DNA of 6,471 bases from Acidobacteriota bacterium (lineage in GTDB: Bacteria; Actinomycetota; Actinomycetes; Actinomycetales; Micrococcaceae). Of the stretch, positions 1-5,704 are shown in pieces (position 1 is the stretch's first letter; each line of letters starts with the position of its first letter). Where the stretch lies: positions 1-6,471 of the forward strand of contig JABBNV010000152.1 in NCBI GenBank assembly GCA_019352125.1, given 5' to 3'. A program made the translations under genes and the position numbers. Under the pieces are notes generated by a model, which did no database searches, was not told the DNA's origin, and saw only the letters and a program-made list of their open reading frames with translations.

Positions 1-17
1 CCCTGATTTGGCTGAAC

Positions 18-863
18 TTACATTTGGGTAAACGCGGCAGTAGCCGGGTCTGCGCCGATGCGCACGCCGGCCTCTAGTGCTGTAATGTCGGCCAGCTCTG
101 CATCAGTGAGCGTCACTGACACGGCGCCCAGATTTTCGCGAATCCGGCCCGAGTTAGCGGATTTCGGAATAACAATGGTGCCCTGGGCCAGGTGCCATGC
201 CAGCACAACCTGAGCCGGAGTCGCGTCATACTTCTCCGCTAGTTTCCGCACTGGGTCCGCGCCGAGATCCGCACCCTGACCGAGTGGGCTATAAGCCTCC
301 ACGGCGATCCCGAGTGAACGGCTCTTGGCCGCCACGTTGCGCTGCTGCAGGGTGGGGTGAATCTCAATCTGGTTCACTGCCGGGACCACCCTTGCGCTCT
401 TCAAAAGAGTGTCCAGGTGGTCCTCCAAAAAGTTGGACACACCAATTGCACGGATCTGGCCATCTGCATGAAGGTCTTCCATGTTCGCCCATGCCTGAAC
501 GTAGAGGCCCTGAGACGGCACAGGCCAGTGGATCAGGTAGAGGTCAAGGTAATCCAGCCCCAGTGCGTCGCGGCTGCGCTGAAACACTTCCTTGACAATT
601 CCCTGCTCGCCATTGCGCAACTTGGTGGTGACAAAGATTTCCTCACGCGGAATCCCTGAGGCGGCAAGAGCTGCGCCCACACCAGCTTCATTCCGGTACG
701 CCGCGGCGGTGTCAATGTGACGGTAGCCAGCCTCGAGGGCATCCTCAACGATGCGCTGCGTCTCCTCCGGCGGAACCTGGAACACGCCAAAGCCCAATTG
801 CGGGATTTCGACGCCGTTGTTGAGCGTCACCGTGGGAATGTTGGTCTCTTGTGCCGGAGACAT
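18..863 (-). CDS. Aldo/keto reductase, NADPH-dependent (AKR5-like)
   Basis: Predicted cytoplasmic NADPH-dependent oxidoreductase of 281 residues that reduces aldehydes or ketones; the nearest familiar type is the 2,5-diketo-D-gluconate reductase group, but the substrate cannot be read from sequence. The complete AKR catalytic tetrad is visible: D51 and Y56 (in HIDTAAAYRNE), K81 (in VTTKLRN) and H112 (in LIHWP). The AKR signature GVSNF follows, and the C-terminal IPKSANSGRIRENLG stretch is the usual NADP-phosphate-binding segment. Length fits the family. The reading frame stays open to 953, but the ATG at 863 is chosen because homology starts just after it (TVTLNNGVEIPQLGFG) and an AGAAAG purine stretch precedes it; the upstream 30 residues look non-homologous. 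It is divergent from the MmyB-like regulator gene, which may control it. Confidence 0.93.
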   Translation of the reverse strand: MSPAQETNIPTVTLNNGVEIPQLGFGVFQVPPEETQRIVEDALEAGYRHIDTAAAYRNEAGVGAALAASGIPREEIFVTTKLRNGEQGIVKEVFQRSRDALGLDYLDLYLIHWPVPSQGLYVQAWANMEDLHADGQIRAIGVSNFLEDHLDTLLKSARVVPAVNQIEIHPTLQQRNVAAKSRSLGIAVEAYSPLGQGADLGADPVRKLAEKYDATPAQVVLAWHLAQGTIVIPKSANSGRIRENLGAVSVTLTDAELADITALEAGVRIGADPATAAFTQM

Positions 864-949
864 AATCACTACTTTCTGTGGTGGGAAACAGTGGTTCAGC
901 CGCGCGTCTACACGGGCGCCGCGAACCGCCGTCGGATGGGCTATATCCA

Positions 950-978
950 ACACTATGCACTCGTTGGTGCCATGTCAG
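950..978 (-). promoter_or_regulatory. Candidate promoter of the aldo/keto reductase gene
   Basis: On the minus strand CTGACA (973-978, five of six matches to the -35 consensus) is followed after exactly 17 bp by TAGTGT (950-955, a weak -10). This would start transcription near 943 and leave a leader of about 80 nt before the ATG at 863. The spacing is right but the -10 is poor, so this is a suggestion only. The palindrome at 994-1015 would sit just upstream of this -35. Confidence 0.35.
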
Positions 979-993
979 TACAAAAAACTCACC

Positions 994-1015
994 CTGCGCT
1001 TCCTAGGACGCGCAG
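994..1015. promoter_or_regulatory. Near-perfect 22-bp palindrome, probable operator
   Basis: Arms CTGCGC (994-999) and GCGCAG (1010-1015) flank the self-complementary core TCCTAGGA (1001-1008); only the base pair 1000/1009 (T and C) breaks the symmetry. It lies between the divergent reductase and regulator genes, 51 bp before the regulator ATG and upstream of the reductase promoter candidate. A symmetric site of this size fits a dimeric helix-turn-helix protein, and the adjacent MmyB-like regulator is the obvious candidate. No T-run follows on either strand, so a terminator is unlikely. The binding partner is inference. Confidence 0.55.
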
Positions 1016-1066
1016 ACCTACCTTCTGTGTTGGCCAGGTATTCCGGCACACTGCAGAATAGGACGC

Positions 1067-1945
1067 ATGGGACAAAGTGCAGAATTCGGTAGCTTCCTCA
1101 AGGCCATGCGGTCACGCCTGACTCCCGAACAAGCAGGAATTAGGACGACGTCCGGTGGGCGACGTGTGCCCGGGTTGCGTCGGGAAGAAATCGCCAGGCT
1201 AGCAGATGTGAGCACTGATTATTACGTCCGCCTGGAACAGGGACGAAATATCCACCCGTCCCGTGCAGTGCTCGATTCAGTAGCGCGTGCGCTGCAACTC
1301 GATGTGCGCGAGCATGCTCACATGATTGACCTGCTCGAAAACTGTGCCAGCCCCCAACATCCTCCCGTTCCTCCGCAAAACGTACGGCCAGCGCTGCGCC
1401 AGCTCTTGGATGCCGTGGGCAACGTACCGGCGCTGGTGTTGGGGCGGCGCACGGACGTGCTTGCCGGAAACACGCTAGCCTTCCTACTCCTGGCTGATTT
1501 CCCAGCCCTCCCGGCAGCAGAGCGGAACATGACCCGGTGGCTCATGCTGGATCCACATGCACGAAAGCTGTTTCGTGACTGGGAGGAAGCAGCCGCAGAA
1601 GCCGTTGGTGCACTGCGTCTGGACGTGGGCAGGCACCCCAATGACGAACAATCCACCCATCTGGTGGGAGAGCTGGCCGTGCACAGTGAGGAATTCCGTC
1701 AATGGTGGGCTGGCCACCGCGTGGCATCCGGATTCGCCGGCAGGGTTCGGCTGAGGCACCCTGTGGTGGGAGACCTCGACTTGGACTTTGAAGATCTTGC
1801 TGTGCGGGACGATCCGGACCAGGTGCTGCGCGTCTATTCCGCAAGGCCAGGCTCGCCGTCGGCCGATTCCTTGGCCCTTTTGGGCAGCTTCGGGGCCGAC
1901 GACGCTGCCAAGAGCGCCCCGTTGGACGCGACCGCAGAAAACTGA
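1067..1945 (+). CDS. XRE-family regulator with MmyB-like ligand-binding domain
   Basis: DNA-binding transcription regulator of 292 residues. The N-terminal helix-turn-helix (about residues 8-75) carries the family hallmark RRVPGLRREEIARLADVS (32-49) followed by TDYYVRLEQGR (50-60). The rest, about 105-280, matches the MmyB-like ligand-binding domain, with the typical elements VLGRRTDVLAGN, WLMLDPHARKLFRDWE, FRQWWAGHRV and a C-terminal LRVYSARPGSPSADSL. Members of this family are known from many actinobacteria, commonly beside and divergent from an oxidoreductase gene; ligands are mostly unknown, and lipid-like ligands have been proposed for the fold. The ATG is preceded by AGGA (1059-1062). 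The divergent aldo/keto reductase is the likely target and the 22-bp palindrome at 994-1015 the likely operator. Length and domains are complete; there is no sign of damage. Confidence 0.93.
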   Translation: MGQSAEFGSFLKAMRSRLTPEQAGIRTTSGGRRVPGLRREEIARLADVSTDYYVRLEQGRNIHPSRAVLDSVARALQLDVREHAHMIDLLENCASPQHPPVPPQNVRPALRQLLDAVGNVPALVLGRRTDVLAGNTLAFLLLADFPALPAAERNMTRWLMLDPHARKLFRDWEEAAAEAVGALRLDVGRHPNDEQSTHLVGELAVHSEEFRQWWAGHRVASGFAGRVRLRHPVVGDLDLDFEDLAVRDDPDQVLRVYSARPGSPSADSLALLGSFGADDAAKSAPLDATAEN

Positions 1946-1961
1946 TTTCGACGCGACTCAA

Positions 1962-2404
1962 TCACGGCAGGAGCTCCGCTGGGATATCGATGAACAGAGA
2001 TCTGAGGTATTCACCAACCGCCTCGGCCTAGGTATCCGCCCGCATGGACGACGCAGCCCCTTCGCCCAACAAGCCGACTACTTTAGAGTTCAACGCCAGG
2101 ATATTCGGCAACTTGTAGCGCTCAATATCCCGTTCCCCGGCGTCCGGCATCAGCGGCCTGAAGTGATCAACCGTCAGGGTTGAGCTAAGCCAGTCTTACT
2201 CCCGTTCGGGCGTGACTCCACGGGGTAGCCCGCACCTGCATCCGCTATGCCAGAGAAAGGTCCGCTGAGTCGAATTGCTCGCGGCGGCCCACCCAGCTCA
2301 GCGACGAGCATCTCCGCGGCCCAGCGGGCCTTCTCCTCAACATTAAGCCCGGTGAGCACAACAGTCACCGAGTTCTTGTGGCCACCCAACCTGTTGACGG
2401 CAAC
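1962..2404 (-). pseudogene. AtuA-like (DUF1446) gene remnant, 5'-truncated and decayed
   Basis: Remains of an acyclic terpene utilization AtuA-family protein (normally several hundred residues). Three minus-strand pieces in different frames read in the right order. From 2404 to about 2285: VAVNRLGGHKNSVTVVLTGL then NVEEKARWAAEML, the core-domain motif. After a frameshift near 2285: REQFDSADLSLA, then a stop. From 2195 to 1962: DWLSSTLTVDHF, ERDIERYKLPNILALN, GLLGEGAASSM and finally IDIPAELLP with a natural TGA at 1962-1964. An amber codon at 2028-2030 interrupts this last piece. The second and third pieces are only about 60 bp apart where the family has well over 100 residues, so an internal deletion is inferred. 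The 5' half is absent: the sequence switches at 2405-2416 to the acyl-CoA synthetase remnant. Related proteins serve in terpenoid or branched acyl-CoA catabolism. Family assignment is from remembered motifs, not a search. Confidence 0.72.
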
Positions 2405-2416
2405 CTGCTCCCGCAA

Positions 2417-2641
2417 GGCAAGAATGTGGCATCCATTGAAGTGGAGAAGGCAATCTTCTCTGCGGACCCGAACGGAGCGGAAGTCGCCGTCGTAGGCCTG
2501 CCGCATCCACGCTGCACCGAGGCCCCGACGGACACCATTATTTCCGAAGCGCTGCCGCGAACCTCTACCCGTAAGATTCAGAAATACGACCTTCGCCCCG
2601 TGCACGAAAGTCACTACGTCCCAGGAGTATCCACCCCGTGA
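2417..2641 (+). pseudogene. Acyl-CoA synthetase C-terminal remnant
   Basis: Remnant of an AMP-forming acyl-CoA synthetase (ANL superfamily). The frame reads GKNVASIEVEKAIFS, then AEVAVVGLPHPRCTEAPT, then ALPRTSTRKIQKYDLR and ends at TGA 2639-2641. These match the hinge-distal C-terminal domain, including the last core motif, usually PRTSTGKIQK with the catalytic lysine; here the glycine is arginine (TSTRK). About 40-50 residues normally found between the GLPHPR and PRTSTGK motifs are missing, an in-frame internal deletion. The N-terminal adenylation domain (about 400 residues) is absent: immediately upstream lies the AtuA-like remnant on the opposite strand. An ATG at 2378 opens the frame, but it falls in the AtuA-derived sequence and is not a real start. 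No function is expected. The enzyme would have activated a carboxylic acid to its CoA ester, fitting the AtuA neighbour. Confidence 0.78.
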
Positions 2642-2811
2642 CATCATCAATCGAGCCGGCGCAGACCATTGACGCGCTCGACGGTGCATGCCACGATCAC
2701 TGCGATCCAGTTTGCCCCACGGCATAATTGGGGCCTTCCGAGGTGCGGCTCGCTGCCATGCTCACCATTGCGGCCCACGCTATCCTGGGCCTCCCGCCGT
2801 CTAGGCATCGG
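2642..2811. other. Gap between acyl-CoA synthetase remnant and arsR promoter
   Basis: No intact gene is seen here. A plus-strand stretch from 2728 to the TGA at 2812-2814 has a coding look (PSEVRLAAMLTIAAHAILGL) but has no start and I do not recognise it; it may be another gene tail. CCCCA (2716-2720 area) and TGGGG can pair around a 9-nt loop, too weak to call a terminator. Confidence 0.3.
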
Positions 2812-2820
2812 TGATATGAT
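2812..2820 (+). promoter_or_regulatory. Extended -10 promoter of the arsR-sulP unit
   Basis: TGATATGAT at 2812-2820 fits the extended -10 pattern TGnTATAAT with one mismatch in the hexamer (TATGAT, 2815-2820). The -35 region 17 bp upstream (around 2792-2797, TCCCGC) is poor, as is usual for extended -10 promoters. Transcription would start near 2827, about 49 nt before the GTG at 2876, and inside the palindrome at 2820-2835. Confidence 0.5.
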
Positions 2821-2835
2821 GACTTCATCAAGTCA
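2820..2835. promoter_or_regulatory. 16-bp palindrome over the start site, probable ArsR operator
   Basis: TGACTT (2820-2825) and AAGTCA (2830-2835) are perfect inverted 6-bp arms around CATC. The site begins at the last base of the -10 hexamer and covers the expected transcription start, the classic position for a repressor that blocks RNA polymerase. ArsR-family dimers bind short interrupted palindromes of this kind, so autorepression by the product of the next gene is inferred. A smaller overlapping symmetry, GATGA (2818-2822) and TCATC (2825-2829), is also present. Confidence 0.55.
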
Positions 2836-2875
2836 CTATGTGGTGCTTATTCTTTAGCAGTCGCGGAGATCCGTC

Positions 2876-3238
2876 GTGTTCGACAATGAAGAACGGCCCT
2901 TGTACGAGATCAAAGCGAATCTCTTCAAGGGGCTGGCCCATCCATACCGCATCCGTGTTTTGGAAATCCTTGCCGGGGCGCAGGAGCTGTCCGTCTCGGA
3001 CATGATTTCAGCGACGGGCCTTGAGGCCTCGCATCTTTCACAGCACCTGTCCGTACTGCGGCGCTATGGCTTGGTTGTGTCCGAGCGGCGCGCCAGCGTG
3101 GTCTATTACCGTCTGGCATTCCCCCAGGTCGCGGAATTGTTGCAAGTTGCCCGGTGCCTCCTTTCGGAATTGCTGCAAGACTCGCAGCGGCACCAAACCT
3201 CTGCCTTGTCCCTCCCCGCCATTGCTACAGCCGAGTGA
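2876..3238 (+). CDS. ArsR/SmtB-family winged-helix repressor lacking the Cys pair
   Basis: Small dimeric DNA-binding repressor of 120 residues. The fold is recognisable: LFKGLAHPYRIRVLEIL (16-32), the helix-turn-helix ELSVSDMISATGLEASHLSQ (37-56), recognition helix through HLSVLRRYGLV (57-67), and a beta wing SERRASVVYYRLA (69-81). In metal-sensing members the segment at 37-42 is ELCVCD; here both cysteines are serines (S39, S41), and C94 is the only cysteine in the protein. It therefore probably does not sense arsenic or cadmium through that site; its signal may be another ion, a metabolite or redox state. The GTG start has GGAG (2864-2867) at 8 nt. The stop overlaps the GTG of the SulP gene by 4 bp, so the two are cotranscribed and probably coupled. 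It likely represses itself and the transporter through the palindrome at 2820-2835. Confidence 0.92.
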   Translation: MFDNEERPLYEIKANLFKGLAHPYRIRVLEILAGAQELSVSDMISATGLEASHLSQHLSVLRRYGLVVSERRASVVYYRLAFPQVAELLQVARCLLSELLQDSQRHQTSALSLPAIATAE

Positions 3239-4884
3239 GCATTTCCTTGAAATCGCTGCGATCGTTGTTGCCAAGCGCCCAGGACTATCGCGAGCTGCGT
3301 AAAAGTTGGCGAGGAGACCTCATTGCGGGCGTCACCGTCGGTATTGTGGCACTCCCGTTGGCGCTGGCCTTTGGTGTGAGTTCGGGCGCGGGTGCAGAGG
3401 CCGGGCTCATTACAGCCATTGTGGCTGGAATTATTGCCGCCGTGTTTGGTGGCTCCAATGTGCAGGTATCCGGACCTACGGGCGCGATGGTGGTGGTGCT
3501 CGCCCCCATTGTGGTTAGCCATGGCGTGGGATCCGTGGTGATCATCAGCATCTTTGCCGGCGTCATTGTTCTCCTGGCCGGTGCACTGCGCCTGGGCCGC
3601 ACCGTGAGTTACATACCGTGGCCGGTCATCGAGGGGTTCACCGTCGGCATCGGCGTCATCATCTTCCTCCAGCAGCTGCCCGCTGCAGTGGGTGTCAGCG
3701 GCGCCAAAAACAGCACCAATGCCGTTGTTGCCGCAGTTCAGTCCTTTCTGGGTGCGGACTGGCCCAAGGCACTATTCTCCCTTGCCACCGTAGCCGTGGT
3801 GGCCGCCATCATGCTGCTACTTACCCGCGTGAGCGGCAAGCTACCGGCGTCGTTCATGGCAATTGTGGTGGTGACGCTGGGCGCGGTCCTGCTCGGATCC
3901 CCCCTACAAACTATTGGGACCCTGCCGCATTCCTTACCCATGCCGGCATTTCCGGCTATCAGAGTGGAAACCCTATCCAGCCTCTTGGGCCCGGCCTTTG
4001 CAGTGGCCGCTCTGGCTGCCATCGAGTCCCTCCTCTCGGCTAGAGTCGCTTCCTCCATGGCCGATGTCGGCCCCTATAACGCCGATCGTGAGCTGGTGGG
4101 CCAAGGCCTCGCCTCCATCGTTTCGGGGCTCTTTGGAGGAATGCCCGCCACCGGTGCCATCGCCCGAACAGCTGTGAATGTCAGGTCTGGAGCGCGGACG
4201 CGTGCCGCCGCCGTCGTCCATTCCATCGCCCTGCTGGTCGTGGTCTACGTGGCGGCCAACGTAGTGTCCGTGATTCCGTTGGCGGCGCTCTCCGGAGTTC
4301 TTATGGTGACGGCCACTAGAATGGTCTCCCCCACAGTCATCAAGCAGGTACTGCGCTCCACCCGGTCCGACGCGGTGGTATTTGTTGTCACCGCGATCAT
4401 CACTGTCAGTTTTGACCTGATCGTTGCCGTCGGTATTGGCATCGCCGTGGCAGCGTTCTTCGCCCTACGGGCACTCAGCAAGGCCAGCGGCGTTCACCGA
4501 GAAGAACTCGACGGCGTGCCCGTGATCGGGGACGAGAGGATTGCACTCTTCCGCATTGATGGTTCGCTCTTCTTCGGCGCAGCCGAGCGTCTGCTTGAGC
4601 GGATCAGCGCACACCAAGGCACTGAGGTTGTGATCCTGCGCCTTTCCCAGCTTCAACTCATCGATGCCACTGGCGCCCACACACTGACCGAACTCGTGAA
4701 CGCACTGGAACGCCGCGGCGTCACGGTGCTGATCAAGGGCATTCGCGACGAGCATCTGGCGGTCTTGGAGCGACTCGGCGTCATCAAATCCCTCCGCCAC
4801 CCCAACCACCTCTTCGCCGAGCTGGAACCAGCCGTTGTCCACGCGCGGTCACACATCAGCCGGGCCATCAGCGCCAGGGCGTAA
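3235..4884 (+). CDS. SulP-family anion transporter with C-terminal STAS domain
   Basis: Integral membrane transporter of 549 residues for an inorganic anion; SulP members carry sulfate, bicarbonate or other small anions, and the substrate cannot be told here. The conserved entry region reads RGDLIAGVTVGIVALPLALA (26-45), and the transport-domain signature GGSNVQVSGPTGAM lies at 72-85. Multiple hydrophobic spans follow to about residue 420, including the conserved FGGMPATGAIARTAVNVRSG loop near 300-320. A cytoplasmic STAS domain fills about 435-540, with the anti-sigma-antagonist motif IDATG at 476-480. The open frame extends 81 bp further upstream inside arsR, but the GTG at 3235 is chosen because it overlaps the arsR stop (GTGA) and the family homology starts soon after. 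No clear ribosome site precedes it, so translation probably depends on coupling to arsR. The protein looks complete. Confidence 0.93.
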   Translation: MSISLKSLRSLLPSAQDYRELRKSWRGDLIAGVTVGIVALPLALAFGVSSGAGAEAGLITAIVAGIIAAVFGGSNVQVSGPTGAMVVVLAPIVVSHGVGSVVIISIFAGVIVLLAGALRLGRTVSYIPWPVIEGFTVGIGVIIFLQQLPAAVGVSGAKNSTNAVVAAVQSFLGADWPKALFSLATVAVVAAIMLLLTRVSGKLPASFMAIVVVTLGAVLLGSPLQTIGTLPHSLPMPAFPAIRVETLSSLLGPAFAVAALAAIESLLSARVASSMADVGPYNADRELVGQGLASIVSGLFGGMPATGAIARTAVNVRSGARTRAAAVVHSIALLVVVYVAANVVSVIPLAALSGVLMVTATRMVSPTVIKQVLRSTRSDAVVFVVTAIITVSFDLIVAVGIGIAVAAFFALRALSKASGVHREELDGVPVIGDERIALFRIDGSLFFGAAERLLERISAHQGTEVVILRLSQLQLIDATGAHTLTELVNALERRGVTVLIKGIRDEHLAVLERLGVIKSLRHPNHLFAELEPAVVHARSHISRAISARA

Positions 4885-4889
4885 CGACC

Positions 4890-4929
4890 GGCATTTTCCG
4901 CTGGCCCCGTGATGTGAAGCCAGGATGCC
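4890..4929 (+). terminator. Weak hairpin after the SulP gene, possible terminator
   Basis: GGCAT (4890-4894) pairs with ATGCC (4925-4929) and, inside it, CTGGC (4901-4905) pairs with GCCAG (4919-4923). The stem is interrupted by an unequal internal bulge and no U-run follows on the plus strand, so it is not a convincing intrinsic terminator. It begins only 6 bp after the stop codon. Confidence 0.25.
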
Positions 4930-4980
4930 CGAAAAAGCCAAGGGATGATGGTCGGTTCAGGTGGCAGCGCAGCAGATCTG

Positions 4981-5068
4981 CACCACTTTGAGCTCAGTGG
5001 TCCTTCCGCGTTTCTTGAAAAGCCCTAGATTCCGGACGTGAGGAATCCGCGTAACCACCAAAGTGGTG
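4981..5068. repeat. 10-bp perfect inverted repeat with local hairpins
   Basis: CACCACTTTG (4981-4990) is repeated in inverted form as CAAAGTGGTG (5059-5068), 68 bp apart. Each arm also forms its own small hairpin: CCACT/AGTGG at 4983-5000 and CACCA/TGGTG at 5056-5068. It lies upstream of the VOC gene with no gene between the arms. It could be a regulatory pair or the trace of a small mobile element; no target-site duplication or transposase is visible. Confidence 0.4.
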
Positions 5069-5190
5069 TAGTTGCGTTTTCAACCCAGCATCCGTGGCGC
5101 AGTTGCTGACGCCGTACTGGCAGGTGGTTGTCGGTGCCCCCATGCACTATAGAAAGATGCGGGGATGGGCCCCGCAGGAACGGACCTTCT

Positions 5191-5598
5191 ATGAATCTCG
5201 TATCTCTTCGCATAATTACTGACAACGTTGCCACCATGGCCAGGTTCTATGAGCGGGTCACCGGTGTGACCGCGGTACACCTCAACGAGCACTTTGCCGA
5301 ACTCCGTACTCCCTTTGGAACACTCGCCATAGGGAGTACCGCCACTGTAGGACTCTTCGGGCCGGGTTCAGCGAAGCCTGCTGAGAACCACTCGGTAATC
5401 CTTGAGTTCCTGGTCAAAGATGTTGATGCTGAGTTTGAATCGCTCAAAAGCTGGGTCACTACATTCGTGAACGAACCAACCACCATGCCCTGGGGCAACC
5501 GCTCGCTACTACTCCGCGATCCCGATGGCAACCTCATCAACCTCTTCACACCGGTTGCCCCTGCCGCCATCGAGAAATTCGCCGCCTACGCTCGGTGA
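5191..5598 (+). CDS. VOC-superfamily (glyoxalase-fold) small protein
   Basis: Cytoplasmic protein of 135 residues with the vicinal-oxygen-chelate (glyoxalase/bleomycin-resistance) fold. Two beta-alpha-beta-beta-beta units are visible: LRIITDNVATMARFYERVTG (6-25) with AELRTPFGTLAIGS (36-49), then VILEFLVKDVDAEFESLK (69-86) with PWGNRSLLLRDPDGN (100-114) and LINLFTPV (115-122). At the usual metal-ligand positions, the N-terminal strand lacks the common histidine and the DPDGNLIEL-type glutamate is N117, so a metal-dependent glyoxalase role is doubtful; ligand binding or another lyase/isomerase-like role is possible. The ATG at 5191 is preferred over an in-frame start at 5128 because an AGGA (5176-5179) precedes it and homology starts at once. 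It appears to stand alone, 306 bp after the SulP gene. Confidence 0.88.
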   Translation: MNLVSLRIITDNVATMARFYERVTGVTAVHLNEHFAELRTPFGTLAIGSTATVGLFGPGSAKPAENHSVILEFLVKDVDAEFESLKSWVTTFVNEPTTMPWGNRSLLLRDPDGNLINLFTPVAPAAIEKFAAYAR

Positions 5599-5704
5599 CT
5601 CCACCCTTACGCGCCGCTTCCCCCTTCACTTGCGGTGGCAGGGTCAATACCGCTGGCATGTGGCGAGCCCATGGAGCCACCGATACTTAAGACGCAGGAA
5701 TTGC

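Larger units (their letters stand above)
4885..5190. other. 306-bp gap between the SulP gene and the VOC gene
   Basis: No gene or recognisable remnant found on either strand. It contains the hairpin candidate at 4890-4929 and the inverted repeats at 4981-5068. A weak promoter for the VOC gene may lie at 5128-5155 (TTGTCG, 16 bp, TAGAAA), but the match is poor. Confidence 0.5.

Noticed and set aside
864..953. Longer reductase start at 953 adding 30 residues
   Set aside because: The added residues show no family homology, and the ATG at 863 has a purine-rich site and starts right before the conserved AKR beginning.
947..967. CCAAC/GTTGG inverted repeat in the divergent gap
   Set aside because: Only 5-bp arms with an 11-bp spacer; much weaker than the palindrome at 994-1015.
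2174..2725. 183-residue minus-strand frame over both remnants
   Set aside because: Only its last third matches AtuA-like sequence; the first part is the antisense shadow of the acyl-CoA synthetase remnant, so it is not one gene.
3154..3234. Longer SulP start inside arsR
   Set aside because: The extra 27 residues are an out-of-frame shadow of arsR; the GTG at 3235 overlapping the arsR stop is the natural coupled start.
5632..5653. GCGGT/ACCGC hairpin after the VOC gene as a terminator
   Set aside because: Five-bp stem with a 12-nt loop and no T-run; likely chance in GC-rich sequence.
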